Notes under the pieces: generated by a model | The model's input: only the letters and a program-made list of their open reading frames with translations | Database searches by the model: none | What the model was told of the DNA's origin: nothing | Source of the DNA: Chitinophagaceae bacterium | GTDB taxonomy: Bacteria > Bacteroidota > Bacteroidia > Chitinophagales > Chitinophagaceae | Length of the DNA: 64,000 nucleotides | Direction: 5' to 3' | Assembly (NCBI GenBank): GCA_016719165.1 | Contig: JADKAJ010000002.1 | Coordinates: 558,001 to 622,000, forward strand | Position numbers and translations under genes: made by a program | Shown: positions 18,250 to 26,033 of the stretch, one piece after another | Layout: every line of letters begins with the position of its first letter | Position numbering within the stretch: position 1 is the first letter of the stretch

Positions 18250-18846
18250 ATGGAAAATTTTTGTGTGAATGTAAAATTAGGGTATTAGTTAATAAAGGTT
18301 TTTCCGCTTATATATTTAGTAAAACGGATGATTTTCGTCAACACATTAAAATTTTTTCCGGGACAATAATTTTAAAACAGGTAAGTAACCCTGTTTTTTC
18401 TCCCCATCATACTGTGCACAGAGAATATTTTATGTGAATAACCCCATGTGGAACGTGGATATGAAACAGTAAGTTTGGAACTGAAAATGTGAGCATCACC
18501 ATGATTCAAGACGCAGTGTACAAATTTGACAAGTTATTCTATTTCTGTTCACACTCTTTTTTATAAGATGGTATAGAAAATTTTAGCACATTGGTATTTC
18601 ACATTACTGTGGATAAGCAGGCTGAAATACAGTACAGGTAATAAAACAGGTTGTGGATTTCCTTGTTTACAATGTGAATATCTGACAAAGTGTAACTTTA
18701 CGCCTGTTAACTAAAAATAGTTTTCCACGAATCCACAGCTGTAATAATAATATACTCTTTTTTATAAAAATATATTAATACTATTATTGTATTAATACCC
18801 GGGTTAAAAAATTTTGTTTTGAAAAGTTGTGTGACTTGTTGGAATA
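18250..18846. other. AT-rich gap with DnaA-box-like motifs (candidate replication origin)
   Basis: This 597-bp gap without a gene contains one perfect DnaA box (TGTGGATAA, 18608-18616, reverse of TTATCCACA). It also has TGTGAATAA (18433-18441), which fits TTWTNCACA, and near matches at 18652 (TGTGGATTT), 18673 (TGTGAATAT), 18721 (TTTTCCACG) and 18729 (GAATCCACA). A very AT-rich stretch follows at about 18740-18800 and could unwind. The arrangement resembles oriC, but dnaA is not next to it and gene strand does not flip here. It may instead be the regulatory region of nadA. Confidence 0.25.
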
Positions 18847-18873
18847 TTGCTTCATCGAACGAAAATAAAAAAG

Positions 18874-19884
18874 ATGAACACTGACACATTGGATACCGCC
18901 AGGGCAGCTATTGAAAAAAGAGGTTTCCTCGATATTGAACTCGATCCTACACTGGACCTGTTTGCAGAAATTGAAAAACTGAAGAAGGAAAAAAATGCGC
19001 TGTTGCTGGCGCATTACTACCAGGAGCCGGATATCCAGGATGTGGCGGATTATATCGGTGACAGTTTAGGCCTGGCACAGCAGGCAGAAAAGACAAAAGC
19101 GGATATGATCGTTTTTGCCGGGGTACATTTTATGGCGGAAACCGCCAAGATCCTTAACCCCGCTAAAAAAGTGGTGATTCCTGACCTGAAAGCCGGGTGT
19201 TCATTGAGCGATAGTTGCCCGCCACCGTTATTTAAAAAATTCAAAGAACAACATCCCGATCATGTGGTGGTGAGTTATATCAACTGCAGTGCCGGCATTA
19301 AAGCACTGAGTGATGTGATCTGCACGAGCAGTAATGCAAAAATTGTGGTGGAAAGTTTCCAAAAAGAACAGAAAATAATTTTTGCCCCGGATAAAAATCT
19401 CGGCGCTTATATCAACAAAGTAACCGGCCGAGATATGGTGTTATGGAACGGTGCCTGTATGGTACATGAGATATTTAGTCTGGAAAAAATTACCAAACTA
19501 AAAGTAAGGCACCCGAATGCAAAACTGATTGCACACCCGGAGTGTGAAGACCCGGTTCTTCGTATTGCAGATTTTATAGGTTCCACAACAGGTTTATTAA
19601 AATACACACAAACAGACCCATCACAGGAATATATCGTAGCCACAGAGACCGGTATCCTGCACCAGATGATGAAAGCCTCGCCGGGTAAAACATTTATACC
19701 GGCACCTCCTAATAATAATTGTGCTTGTAATGATTGCCCGCACATGAAGCTGAATACACTGGAGAAACTTTATCTCTGTATTAAATATGAATTGCCGGAG
19801 ATAATAATGGAGGAAGAATTGCGATTAGCAGCGAAAAAACCGATTGACCGGATGTTGGAGATTTCTGCCAGGGCGGGTTTATGA
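18874..19884 (+). CDS. nadA: Quinolinate synthase NadA
   Basis: The start is placed at the ATG at 18874; a TTG at 18847 would add nine residues. The 336-aa enzyme condenses iminoaspartate with dihydroxyacetone phosphate to quinolinate in NAD synthesis, using a [4Fe-4S] cluster. Visible signatures are ALLLAHYYQEPDIQDVADYI, FAGVHFMAETAKIL and the three cluster cysteines, in PDLKAGCSLSDSC, LWNGACMVHE and CNDCPHMKLN. Its length is normal for NadA. A NadD gene for the same pathway starts at the right edge of the window. Confidence 0.95.
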   Translation: MNTDTLDTARAAIEKRGFLDIELDPTLDLFAEIEKLKKEKNALLLAHYYQEPDIQDVADYIGDSLGLAQQAEKTKADMIVFAGVHFMAETAKILNPAKKVVIPDLKAGCSLSDSCPPPLFKKFKEQHPDHVVVSYINCSAGIKALSDVICTSSNAKIVVESFQKEQKIIFAPDKNLGAYINKVTGRDMVLWNGACMVHEIFSLEKITKLKVRHPNAKLIAHPECEDPVLRIADFIGSTTGLLKYTQTDPSQEYIVATETGILHQMMKASPGKTFIPAPPNNNCACNDCPHMKLNTLEKLYLCIKYELPEIIMEEELRLAAKKPIDRMLEISARAGL

Positions 19885-19970
19885 TTTAACCAGAAAGGTA
19901 ATTACAGAACGGGTTGATAAATTTGACTATAATTTTTTTATATTCATTTTCTGGCATTATAACGTATTTC

Positions 19971-21722
19971 TCATAATCTGCTCACTTCCGCAATCACCAT
20001 CTTTGTACACTGGCTATCTCTTTTCAGGGGATTCACAAATTTTAAGTCCAGCTTGGTTATTTCATAGTCCCGGGTTGAATACTTTTCGCCTATTTTGTAC
20101 CCGGCCTGCTTTATTTCTTCTTCGTTACGGATATCATATAAGAGCCATATTTTTTTACCCTCCTGACATATTGAATCAGTAAAGGGTTTACGCAGTGTGG
20201 ATGTTGAAAAATTATAGGAAGAACTGTAATTCTCTTTCCAGAAGTATACGTCATCGGGATTTACCGTTTCTTTAGTGGCAGCGGCCAGCTCATTCCCGCC
20301 CTGGTAGCGTAATAGTTGCGGATAAAAATTAGCGTTTAGCAGAAAAAAACACAGCACCATTGCCGTAACAGAAACAGCTACTGTTTTTTGAATACGCCGC
20401 AGCGTTGTTGTTTTAAAAAAATAAAAGAATACAGTAAGCAAGAGTACCAGCAGGATCATTACCCGATGATTTTCCACCGGGAAGGCCCAGAAATTAATAA
20501 CAGCTGCCAGCACCAACAGTAGTGAAGAGATGAACAGCTGCAGCCGGAAAATATTTTTTACCCACATCGGCTCTTCTCTTTTTTGCAGGAGCAATGAAGC
20601 CGCCATCACTGCACAGGTTGGAAAAACAATATTGAGGTAGTGCGGCAGCTTAAAGCCAGACAATGAAACAACCACCAGTATTACCAGGAACACACCTGTT
20701 GTAAGCCATTCTTCTTTTCGGTGTAAAAAATTTTTTAGCCTTCCGAAAATCGCAATATAGGTGAGGATACTCCAGGGTGCAAAAGCCCATAAAAAGGAAT
20801 GCAGGAAAAAGAAATAATCATTTTTGGCATCGCTTCCCATTTCACCGCTGAACCGCTCCACACTCTGGTTAAGCAGGATAAATTTTACACCATTGATATG
20901 ATCCTTACCCCGTACAATTTTTTCCGGGTGAAGGTTATACTGCAAATAATAACAATACACTACCGGTGATATGAATAACCCGAATAAAAAGATTAATAAA
21001 AGCCATTTCCAGTTTAGTAAGAGTTTCCATTCTTTCAGGTATAGTATATAAAAGAAGGCAGCCACTGCAGGAACGAATACGGCAATATGTCCTTTGGTGC
21101 AGAATCCAAGAGCAAGGCCCAGCGCTGCCCCCGCAATGTTCATTATTTTTTTATGCTGAATAAATTCTACCAGCTGCCAGGTGGCAATAGCGATGGAGGC
21201 AGTAAGGATAGCATCCATCCGAACATCATTATTGGCAAGAATATAAGCAAAAGCAGACGCTGTTAATAAGGCAGCTAGTTTTCCTGTCTCATGGGTATAC
21301 AAAGCTTTTCCAAGGCGATAAGTAGAATATGTGCCTATGATGGTAAATAAAAGGGAGGGGAGTTTGTAGGCAAATGTATTTACACCAAATAATTTATAAC
21401 TGAAAGCAGCCAGCCAGAAGTGCAGGTGTGGCTTATCTAAATAATCTTTTCCATAGTCAACCAGGTTCACATAATCGCCGGTGAGGTACATACGCAAGGC
21501 AATATTTGCATGGTGGGCCGAATCATTATCCATTAACGGAACAAACAAGCCGGTGATATATACAATGCCTAACAGGGAGAAGAGAAAAATATAGAGGTTG
21601 CGGGAAAATAAAGCGTTGTTCAAAAGGTAAACGTTTTGGCAAAGTAAGTAAAGAAGCAGGAGTTTGATGAATGGAATTTTTCCAGGGCTCAATAGCTGTA
21701 ACTTGATCCAAAATACCAGCAA
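19971..21722 (-). CDS. GT39/ArnT-like membrane glycosyltransferase
   Basis: The protein (up to 583 aa) has about 11-12 membrane helices. After the first helix comes the first-loop motif LMDNDSAHHANIALRM with the acidic residues of the GT-C catalytic loop. DYLDKPHLHFWLAAFSYKLF follows, as in PMT/ArnT family enzymes that move sugars from polyprenyl phosphate. The soluble C-terminus (about 455-583) is periplasmic. The longest frame starts at a TTG at 21722 and would abut the divergent broken gene starting at 21722. A TTG at 21623 would leave a 98-nt promoter gap and is equally plausible; no ATG exists before the motif. The acceptor is unknown. Confidence 0.8.
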   Translation of the reverse strand: MLVFWIKLQLLSPGKIPFIKLLLLYLLCQNVYLLNNALFSRNLYIFLFSLLGIVYITGLFVPLMDNDSAHHANIALRMYLTGDYVNLVDYGKDYLDKPHLHFWLAAFSYKLFGVNTFAYKLPSLLFTIIGTYSTYRLGKALYTHETGKLAALLTASAFAYILANNDVRMDAILTASIAIATWQLVEFIQHKKIMNIAGAALGLALGFCTKGHIAVFVPAVAAFFYILYLKEWKLLLNWKWLLLIFLFGLFISPVVYCYYLQYNLHPEKIVRGKDHINGVKFILLNQSVERFSGEMGSDAKNDYFFFLHSFLWAFAPWSILTYIAIFGRLKNFLHRKEEWLTTGVFLVILVVVSLSGFKLPHYLNIVFPTCAVMAASLLLQKREEPMWVKNIFRLQLFISSLLLVLAAVINFWAFPVENHRVMILLVLLLTVFFYFFKTTTLRRIQKTVAVSVTAMVLCFFLLNANFYPQLLRYQGGNELAAATKETVNPDDVYFWKENYSSSYNFSTSTLRKPFTDSICQEGKKIWLLYDIRNEEEIKQAGYKIGEKYSTRDYEITKLDLKFVNPLKRDSQCTKMVIAEVSRL

Positions 21723-22258
21723 TGAAGACTGTATCTTATTTTTTCATCATTACCAGTTTCTTTTGTACCACTTCCCTGTTTGCCAATAACCTTCCAGATA
21801 GTATTCCGGCTAATCCTAAAGATGTGGAATCGCCAGGTACACTGGTTGCCGCTTTATATAACGTTATCTCCTGACCAGCTGGCGAAAAGAGAAACTGGGA
21901 CCGGATGAGGACATTGTTTTTGCCGGAAGGAAGATTGATGGCGACCGGTAAAAAATCGGACGGTACTATGGGAAAAAAAATAATGACGGTGGAGGATTAT
22001 ATTGCCACATCAGGCCCATTCCTGGAAAAAGAAGGTTTTTTTGAAAGGGAGATCGGAAGAAGAACAGAACAGTTTGGCAGCGTGGTTCATATTTTTAGTA
22101 CCTACGATTCCAAAAGAAAGCTGAATGATGAAAAACCATTCATGCGTGGCATTAACAGCATCCAGCTGTGGAATGATGGTAAGCGATGGTGGATCCTTAC
22201 TGTTTTCTGGCAGGCAGAAACAGCGGATAATCTTATTCCTGAAAAGTATATTGACTAA
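21722..22258 (+). pseudogene. SnoaL/NTF2-like exported protein interrupted by one TGA codon
   Basis: From an ATG at 21722 the frame encodes a signal peptide (YFFIITSFFCTTSLFA) and then PGTLVAALYNVIS. A TGA at codon 51 (21872-21874) breaks it. The same frame resumes at once with PAGEKRNWDRMRTLFLPEGR and runs to 22258 (SFMRGINSIQLW-like strand, then RWWILTVFWQAE). Together it makes one 178-codon protein of SnoaL-like/NTF2 type, in which the TGA probably replaces a Gly (GGA) of ISGPAG. Either the gene is inactivated by a single base change, or this is a sequencing error. A downstream ATG at 21905 could give only a 117-aa fragment. Its last bases overlap the end of arsC on the other strand. Confidence 0.75.
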
Positions 22259-22656
22259 AATTTTTCCAACTCTTCAAGTAAACCGGCTACTTTTTCTTTT
22301 ATTAAATCTCTTACTTTGTTGAATTCTCGGGGTTCCAGGTGTTTGGGATCGGGAATTTGCCAGTCAATAAATTTTTTAGCGGGCATCCAGGGACAAGCAT
22401 CACCGCAGCCCATCGTTATCACAGCGTCAAAGGGAGCATATTGCTCTACTTCTTTCAGTGATTTACTGTCGTGGGAGCTGAGATCATAACCCAACTCTTT
22501 CATCGCTGCAATAGCTTTTGGATTTACAATACCGGAAGGTTTGGAGCCGGCACTATAGGCTTCCACATTTGCACCGCCGAGAATTTTGGCAAAAGCCTGG
22601 CTCATCTGGGAGCGGTTACTGTTCTCTATACAAACAAAAAGGAGTTTCTTCTTCAT
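22255..22656 (-). CDS. arsC: Arsenate reductase, thioredoxin-type (low-molecular-weight phosphatase fold)
   Basis: The 133-aa enzyme has the P-loop CIENSNRSQMSQAFA (CX5-R type nucleophile Cys near residue 9) and the redox pair region TMGCGDACPWMP. The acid-base DWQIPDP follows. It reduces arsenate to arsenite, passing electrons through its cysteines from thioredoxin. Its ATG overlaps the stop of acr3 by four bases, so reduction and arsenite export are translationally coupled. It is the last gene of the operon. Confidence 0.93.
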   Translation of the reverse strand: MKKKLLFVCIENSNRSQMSQAFAKILGGANVEAYSAGSKPSGIVNPKAIAAMKELGYDLSSHDSKSLKEVEQYAPFDAVITMGCGDACPWMPAKKFIDWQIPDPKHLEPREFNKVRDLIKEKVAGLLEELEKF

Positions 22657-23693
22657 TGTTTTGCTGGTTTAAATTTTTTTTGTTGTGACAGGGCAAACCT
22701 TACCAGTAACAGCAATACCGGAACTTCAATAAGCGGTCCAATCACAGCAGCGAATGCAACAGGTGAGTGAATGGTGAACACCGATACAGCGACTGCAATG
22801 CCCAATTCAAAGTTGTTTCCGGCTGCTGTAAAAGCCAGGGAAGTAGACTTTTCGTAATCTGCACCTGCTTTTTTTGATAAGTAGAACGCTGTGAAAAACA
22901 TAATGGCAAAGTAAATGGTTAGTGGTATTGCAATCAGCAGCACATCACCGGGAATTTCTACGATCATGTTTCCTTTCAGGCTGAACATAACAACAATGGT
23001 AAACAACAGGGCAATCAATGTAATGGGGCTTATAGCAGGCAGGTATTTTTTGGTAAACCAATCTTCCCCTTTCCATTTGATCAGCACATATCTTGAGATC
23101 ATTCCGGCCAAAAAAGGAATACCGAGGTAAACAAATACACTTTGAGCCACTTCACCGATCGTGATATTTACTTCATATCCTTTTAAGCCGAGCAAAGGAG
23201 GAAGTTTGGTAATAAATATCCAGGCATAAAAACTGTAGAATACAACCTGGAAGATGCTGTTGAACGCAACCAAACCTGCCGCATACAACCGGTCACCACC
23301 GGCCAGGTCATTCCAGACAATCACCATTGCAATACACCGGGCAATACCTATCAGGATCAGTCCGGTCATATAGCCGGGTTCACCCCGGAGAAAAATAACC
23401 GCCAGGGCAAACATCAGGACCGGACCCACTATCCAGTTTTGTACTAAAGAGAGCAGTAATATTTTTTTATTCGCAAATACTTTGGGCAGCTCTTCATACT
23501 TCACTTTGGCCAGCGGAGGATACATCATCAGTATTAAACCAATTGCTATGGGAATATTGGTGCTGCCGGATTGAAACGAATTGATAAATGATTCAGCCGC
23601 TGGAAAAAAATAGCCAATTGCCACGCCAATACCCATCGCAAGAAATATCCACAGGGTGAGGTAGCGGTCGAGAAAAGAAAGTTTTTTGGGCAT
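22653..23693 (-). CDS. acr3: ACR3-family arsenite efflux permease
   Basis: The 346-aa membrane protein has ten predicted helices and the ACR3 marks: LTLWIFLAMGIGVAIGYFFP at the start, GIARCIAMVIVWNDLAGGD with the conserved Cys of helix 4, and TAAGNNFELGIAVAVSVFTI with the conserved Glu near helix 9. It exports arsenite using the proton gradient. It is separated from the upstream ars genes by a terminator-like hairpin and overlaps arsC by four bases. Confidence 0.93.
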   Translation of the reverse strand: MPKKLSFLDRYLTLWIFLAMGIGVAIGYFFPAAESFINSFQSGSTNIPIAIGLILMMYPPLAKVKYEELPKVFANKKILLLSLVQNWIVGPVLMFALAVIFLRGEPGYMTGLILIGIARCIAMVIVWNDLAGGDRLYAAGLVAFNSIFQVVFYSFYAWIFITKLPPLLGLKGYEVNITIGEVAQSVFVYLGIPFLAGMISRYVLIKWKGEDWFTKKYLPAISPITLIALLFTIVVMFSLKGNMIVEIPGDVLLIAIPLTIYFAIMFFTAFYLSKKAGADYEKSTSLAFTAAGNNFELGIAVAVSVFTIHSPVAFAAVIGPLIEVPVLLLLVRFALSQQKKFKPAKQ

Positions 23694-23711
23694 AAGTTAG
23701 TTGGTTTAAAA

Positions 23712-23736
23712 AGGAGGAGGGTAGCACCCTCCTCCT
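23712..23736 (-). terminator. Hairpin between the ars mini-gene and acr3
   Basis: GGAGGAGGG (23713-23721) and CCCTCCTCC (23727-23735) pair perfectly around a 5-nt loop, extended by one A-T pair. In the minus direction TTTTTAAACC follows. It has the form of an intrinsic terminator inside the ars operon, 14-20 nt before the acr3 start, so it may act as a partial terminator or an RNA-processing stop. Confidence 0.75.
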
Positions 23737-23742
23737 GAAATC

Positions 23743-23826
23743 TTAGCAACAGCCCCAGTCTCCTGTGCCGCCGCAACAACCACCGCCATTGTTGGGGTCG
23801 TTGTGTAATTGAATTTTTGTGTTCAT
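23743..23826 (-). CDS. 27-aa Cys/Gly-rich mini-protein in the arsenic operon
   Basis: This short frame starts MNTKIQLHNDPNN and ends in a Gly/Cys-rich tail (GGGCCGGTGDWGCC) with four Cys as two CC pairs. It lies between arsM and acr3, 36 nt after arsM, with its own initiation region and a terminator hairpin right behind it. The CC tails resemble the C-termini of ArsM (GGGCC) and ArsR (KACC) in the same operon, so arsenite binding or delivery is a plausible role (inference). It could instead be a shrunken arsM duplicate. Confidence 0.6.
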   Translation of the reverse strand: MNTKIQLHNDPNNGGGCCGGTGDWGCC

Positions 23827-23862
23827 GGCTATACTATTTATGATGAAAAAATAAGAGACAAT

Positions 23863-24696
23863 TTAGCAACAGCCACCGCCCGGCGTACAGGCCGGTTTTT
23901 GTGCAAAAACAGTTACAGAGAAAATCCCTGTTGTTCCGTTTTTGAATTTATTCAGCTCTTCGTCGTCCAGGTAATTCTTCAGGATATCATCAGGGATGAT
24001 GATCGGCTTTTCTTTTTGTACCGTAATATTCTGAAATCCATTGTGCCGGATCAATTCGAGGTACACTTGTTTTTGTATAGCTCCCGACACACAACCGGCA
24101 TACATCTCTGCATCTTTGCGCAGCGCTTCCGGTAAATTGCCAACCAATACCACATCGGAGATACTGAAATGACCAACAGGTTTTAATACCCGGAATATTT
24201 CTTTAAATACTCCGTCTTTATTGGGAACAAGATTGAGTACACAGTTGCTGACAATCACATCTGCCACATTGGAGGTAACGGGCATTTTTTCAATATCTCC
24301 CTGGCGGAATTCAACATTATTGAATCCTCTTTTCTCGGCATTCGCCCTTGCTTTGTCAATCATAGCCGGGGTAAAATCAATACCGATCACCTTTCCTATC
24401 TCACCAGTTTCGGCCCTGGCAACAAAGCAATCATTACCGGCGCCACTACCGAGGTCGATCACTGTATCGCCTTTTTTGATGTTGGCAAACTGGGTAGGCA
24501 AGCCACAGCCAAGACCGAGGTCTGCATCGGGATTATATCCTTCCAGCGTCGTATAATCATCACTCATGATATTATACACTTCAGTGGAACAGCCACCGGC
24601 ACCACAACAGGAGGACTGGTTAGTTTCTTTATCCTGCAGCGCTATTTCGCTGTATTTCTGTCTTACTATTTCTTTTAGTTGTGCATCCGTGTTCAT
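23863..24696 (-). CDS. arsM: Arsenite S-adenosylmethionine methyltransferase
   Basis: The start is set at 24696 (MNTDAQLKEIVRQKYSEIAL); a start at 24744 would run into arsR. The 277-aa enzyme has an N-terminal Cys site SSCCGAGGCS, the SAM motif TVIDLGSGAGNDCFVA, IGIDFTPAMIDKA, and the conserved arsenic-binding Cys residues in VIVSNCVLNLVP and MYAGCVSGA. It methylates arsenite to mono-, di- and trimethyl arsenicals. The tail CTPGGGCC is an extra Cys-rich end also seen in the neighbouring mini-protein. The gene lies 28 nt behind arsR. Confidence 0.93.
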   Translation of the reverse strand: MNTDAQLKEIVRQKYSEIALQDKETNQSSCCGAGGCSTEVYNIMSDDYTTLEGYNPDADLGLGCGLPTQFANIKKGDTVIDLGSGAGNDCFVARAETGEIGKVIGIDFTPAMIDKARANAEKRGFNNVEFRQGDIEKMPVTSNVADVIVSNCVLNLVPNKDGVFKEIFRVLKPVGHFSISDVVLVGNLPEALRKDAEMYAGCVSGAIQKQVYLELIRHNGFQNITVQKEKPIIIPDDILKNYLDDEELNKFKNGTTGIFSVTVFAQKPACTPGGGCC

Positions 24697-24724
24697 GGTT
24701 ACTATTTTTAAGTGGTAAATCAGT

Positions 24725-25060
24725 TCAGCAACAGGCTTTTTCATTTTTGATCTTCAGGTTGCTGAAAAGAAGATTGAATTCGTTATTGAATTTTTCAAAA
24801 GCTTTCCAGTTGATACAATAGCAGCTCCTGGGGCCGTCTGTTTCGCCATTGATCAGGCCGGCATTTTTTAGTTCTTTCAGGTGTTGTGATACGGTGCTTT
24901 GAGCCAGCGGCAACATATCAACCAGTTCACCGCAGATACATTCGTTTCGCTGTGCCAGCACTTTCAGAATAGCGATCCTTGCCGGGTGGCTCATGGCCTT
25001 GGCAAAATTGGCCAGGTCCTGTTCTTTTTGGGTAAATTCTTCTTTTTTATGAAAAGCCAT
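24725..25060 (-). CDS. arsR: ArsR-family arsenic-responsive repressor
   Basis: The 111-aa winged-helix protein has AMSHPARIAILKVLAQ, the metal site NECICGELVDMLP (Cys pair in the alpha3 region) and the recognition helix LAQSTVSQHLKELKNAGLI. The C-terminus is KNEKACC with two more Cys. It should repress the operon by binding over its promoter and leave DNA when arsenite binds. It is the first gene of arsR-arsM-mini-protein-acr3-arsC. Confidence 0.92.
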   Translation of the reverse strand: MAFHKKEEFTQKEQDLANFAKAMSHPARIAILKVLAQRNECICGELVDMLPLAQSTVSQHLKELKNAGLINGETDGPRSCYCINWKAFEKFNNEFNLLFSNLKIKNEKACC

Positions 25061-25075
25061 TTTATTATCTTATAT

Positions 25076-25110
25076 CGCAAATATACGATGAATGTGACTA
25101 AACGCACAAA
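25076..25110 (-). promoter_or_regulatory. ars operon promoter with overlapping inverted repeat
   Basis: On the minus strand a Bacteroidota -7 box TATATTTG (25078-25085) lies 21 nt behind TTTG (25107-25110). The -7 box sits inside an inverted repeat, ATCG-N10-CGAT (about 25074-25089), which would suit an ArsR dimer. The arsR start is 18 nt away. Confidence 0.6.
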
Positions 25111-25130
25111 TAATTTTTGAAAAAAATTTC

Positions 25131-26033
25131 TTAAGAAACTTTATTTTTTGTTTTGAACACAGAAATGAGCACTCCGCTGCTGATAATACACAGAATGCCA
25201 AAGCTTGACATCCAGTCGGGGAATGCATCACCCAGCGCCATACCGATGAAAACAGAAAAGATGATATTGGCATACCCGATAGATGAAACAATTCCTGCCT
25301 TATCGGCTCCATACGCTTTGGTGACAAAATATTGACCAAAGAGGGCTGCTAAACCGAGCCACAGCACATAAAACCATTCGAAACCCGAAGGCCATTTCCA
25401 TGAAATAAAGAACACATCATCTTGCGGTATATCGGCACTATATCTTATTATCATAAAGACAAGGGGCACAATAACTCCTGTACCAATAAAAGCCAGCACG
25501 ATGATCCTTGAATCATAATAACCAGCCAGCCGGTTTACAGTAATATATGCAAGGGCGGAAGTAACACCCGAAATAAGCCCTGCTGCATGATAATACCAGG
25601 GGAAATGCATGGCTGGTTTATAGATCAGCAACATACCCAGAAAACCAAGTAATACAGCAAAAAGTACTACCCTGCCATGGTATTCCCGGAAAAGAAGAAA
25701 AGAAAATACGGCAATGAATAAGGCGGAAGTAAGATTATAGGTCATGGCCGTACCCAGCGGTATATGCAGAATACAATAAAGCAATGTGTACAGCGCTGTT
25801 GTTCCCATCATACCCCGGAAAAGCAGCAAATGAAATTTGCCTCCTTTATTTACCGGGGGTTTAATGATGAAACCAGCAACGAGAACAATAAGGCCAACGA
25901 GGTTTCTCCATAATACTAACTGTCCCGCACCAAAACTTCCTTTTAATAACTTAGCAGCACCTCCCATCAGCGAGAACCCAAGCGCCGCCAGCAACATATA
26001 AAGAATTCCTTTGTATCGGGAGTCAATCGACAT
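25131..26033 (-). CDS. DMT-superfamily (EamA) transporter
   Basis: The 300-aa protein has ten predicted helices in two EamA repeats. The first begins GILYMLLAALGFSLMGGAAK; the second covers ITSALAYITVNRLAG-like sequence to the C-terminus. Members export metabolites or amino acids. Its ATG overlaps the stop of the upstream aminotransferase (TGATG), so it may export a product or substrate of that enzyme. Substrate unknown. Confidence 0.85.
   Translation of the reverse strand: MSIDSRYKGILYMLLAALGFSLMGGAAKLLKGSFGAGQLVLWRNLVGLIVLVAGFIIKPPVNKGGKFHLLLFRGMMGTTALYTLLYCILHIPLGTAMTYNLTSALFIAVFSFLLFREYHGRVVLFAVLLGFLGMLLIYKPAMHFPWYYHAAGLISGVTSALAYITVNRLAGYYDSRIIVLAFIGTGVIVPLVFMIIRYSADIPQDDVFFISWKWPSGFEWFYVLWLGLAALFGQYFVTKAYGADKAGIVSSIGYANIIFSVFIGMALGDAFPDWMSSFGILCIISSGVLISVFKTKNKVS

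Noticed and set aside
18250..18846. oriC supported by gene-strand change
   Set aside because: Genes on both sides are mostly on the minus strand, so strand direction gives no support; only the DnaA-box cluster remains as evidence.
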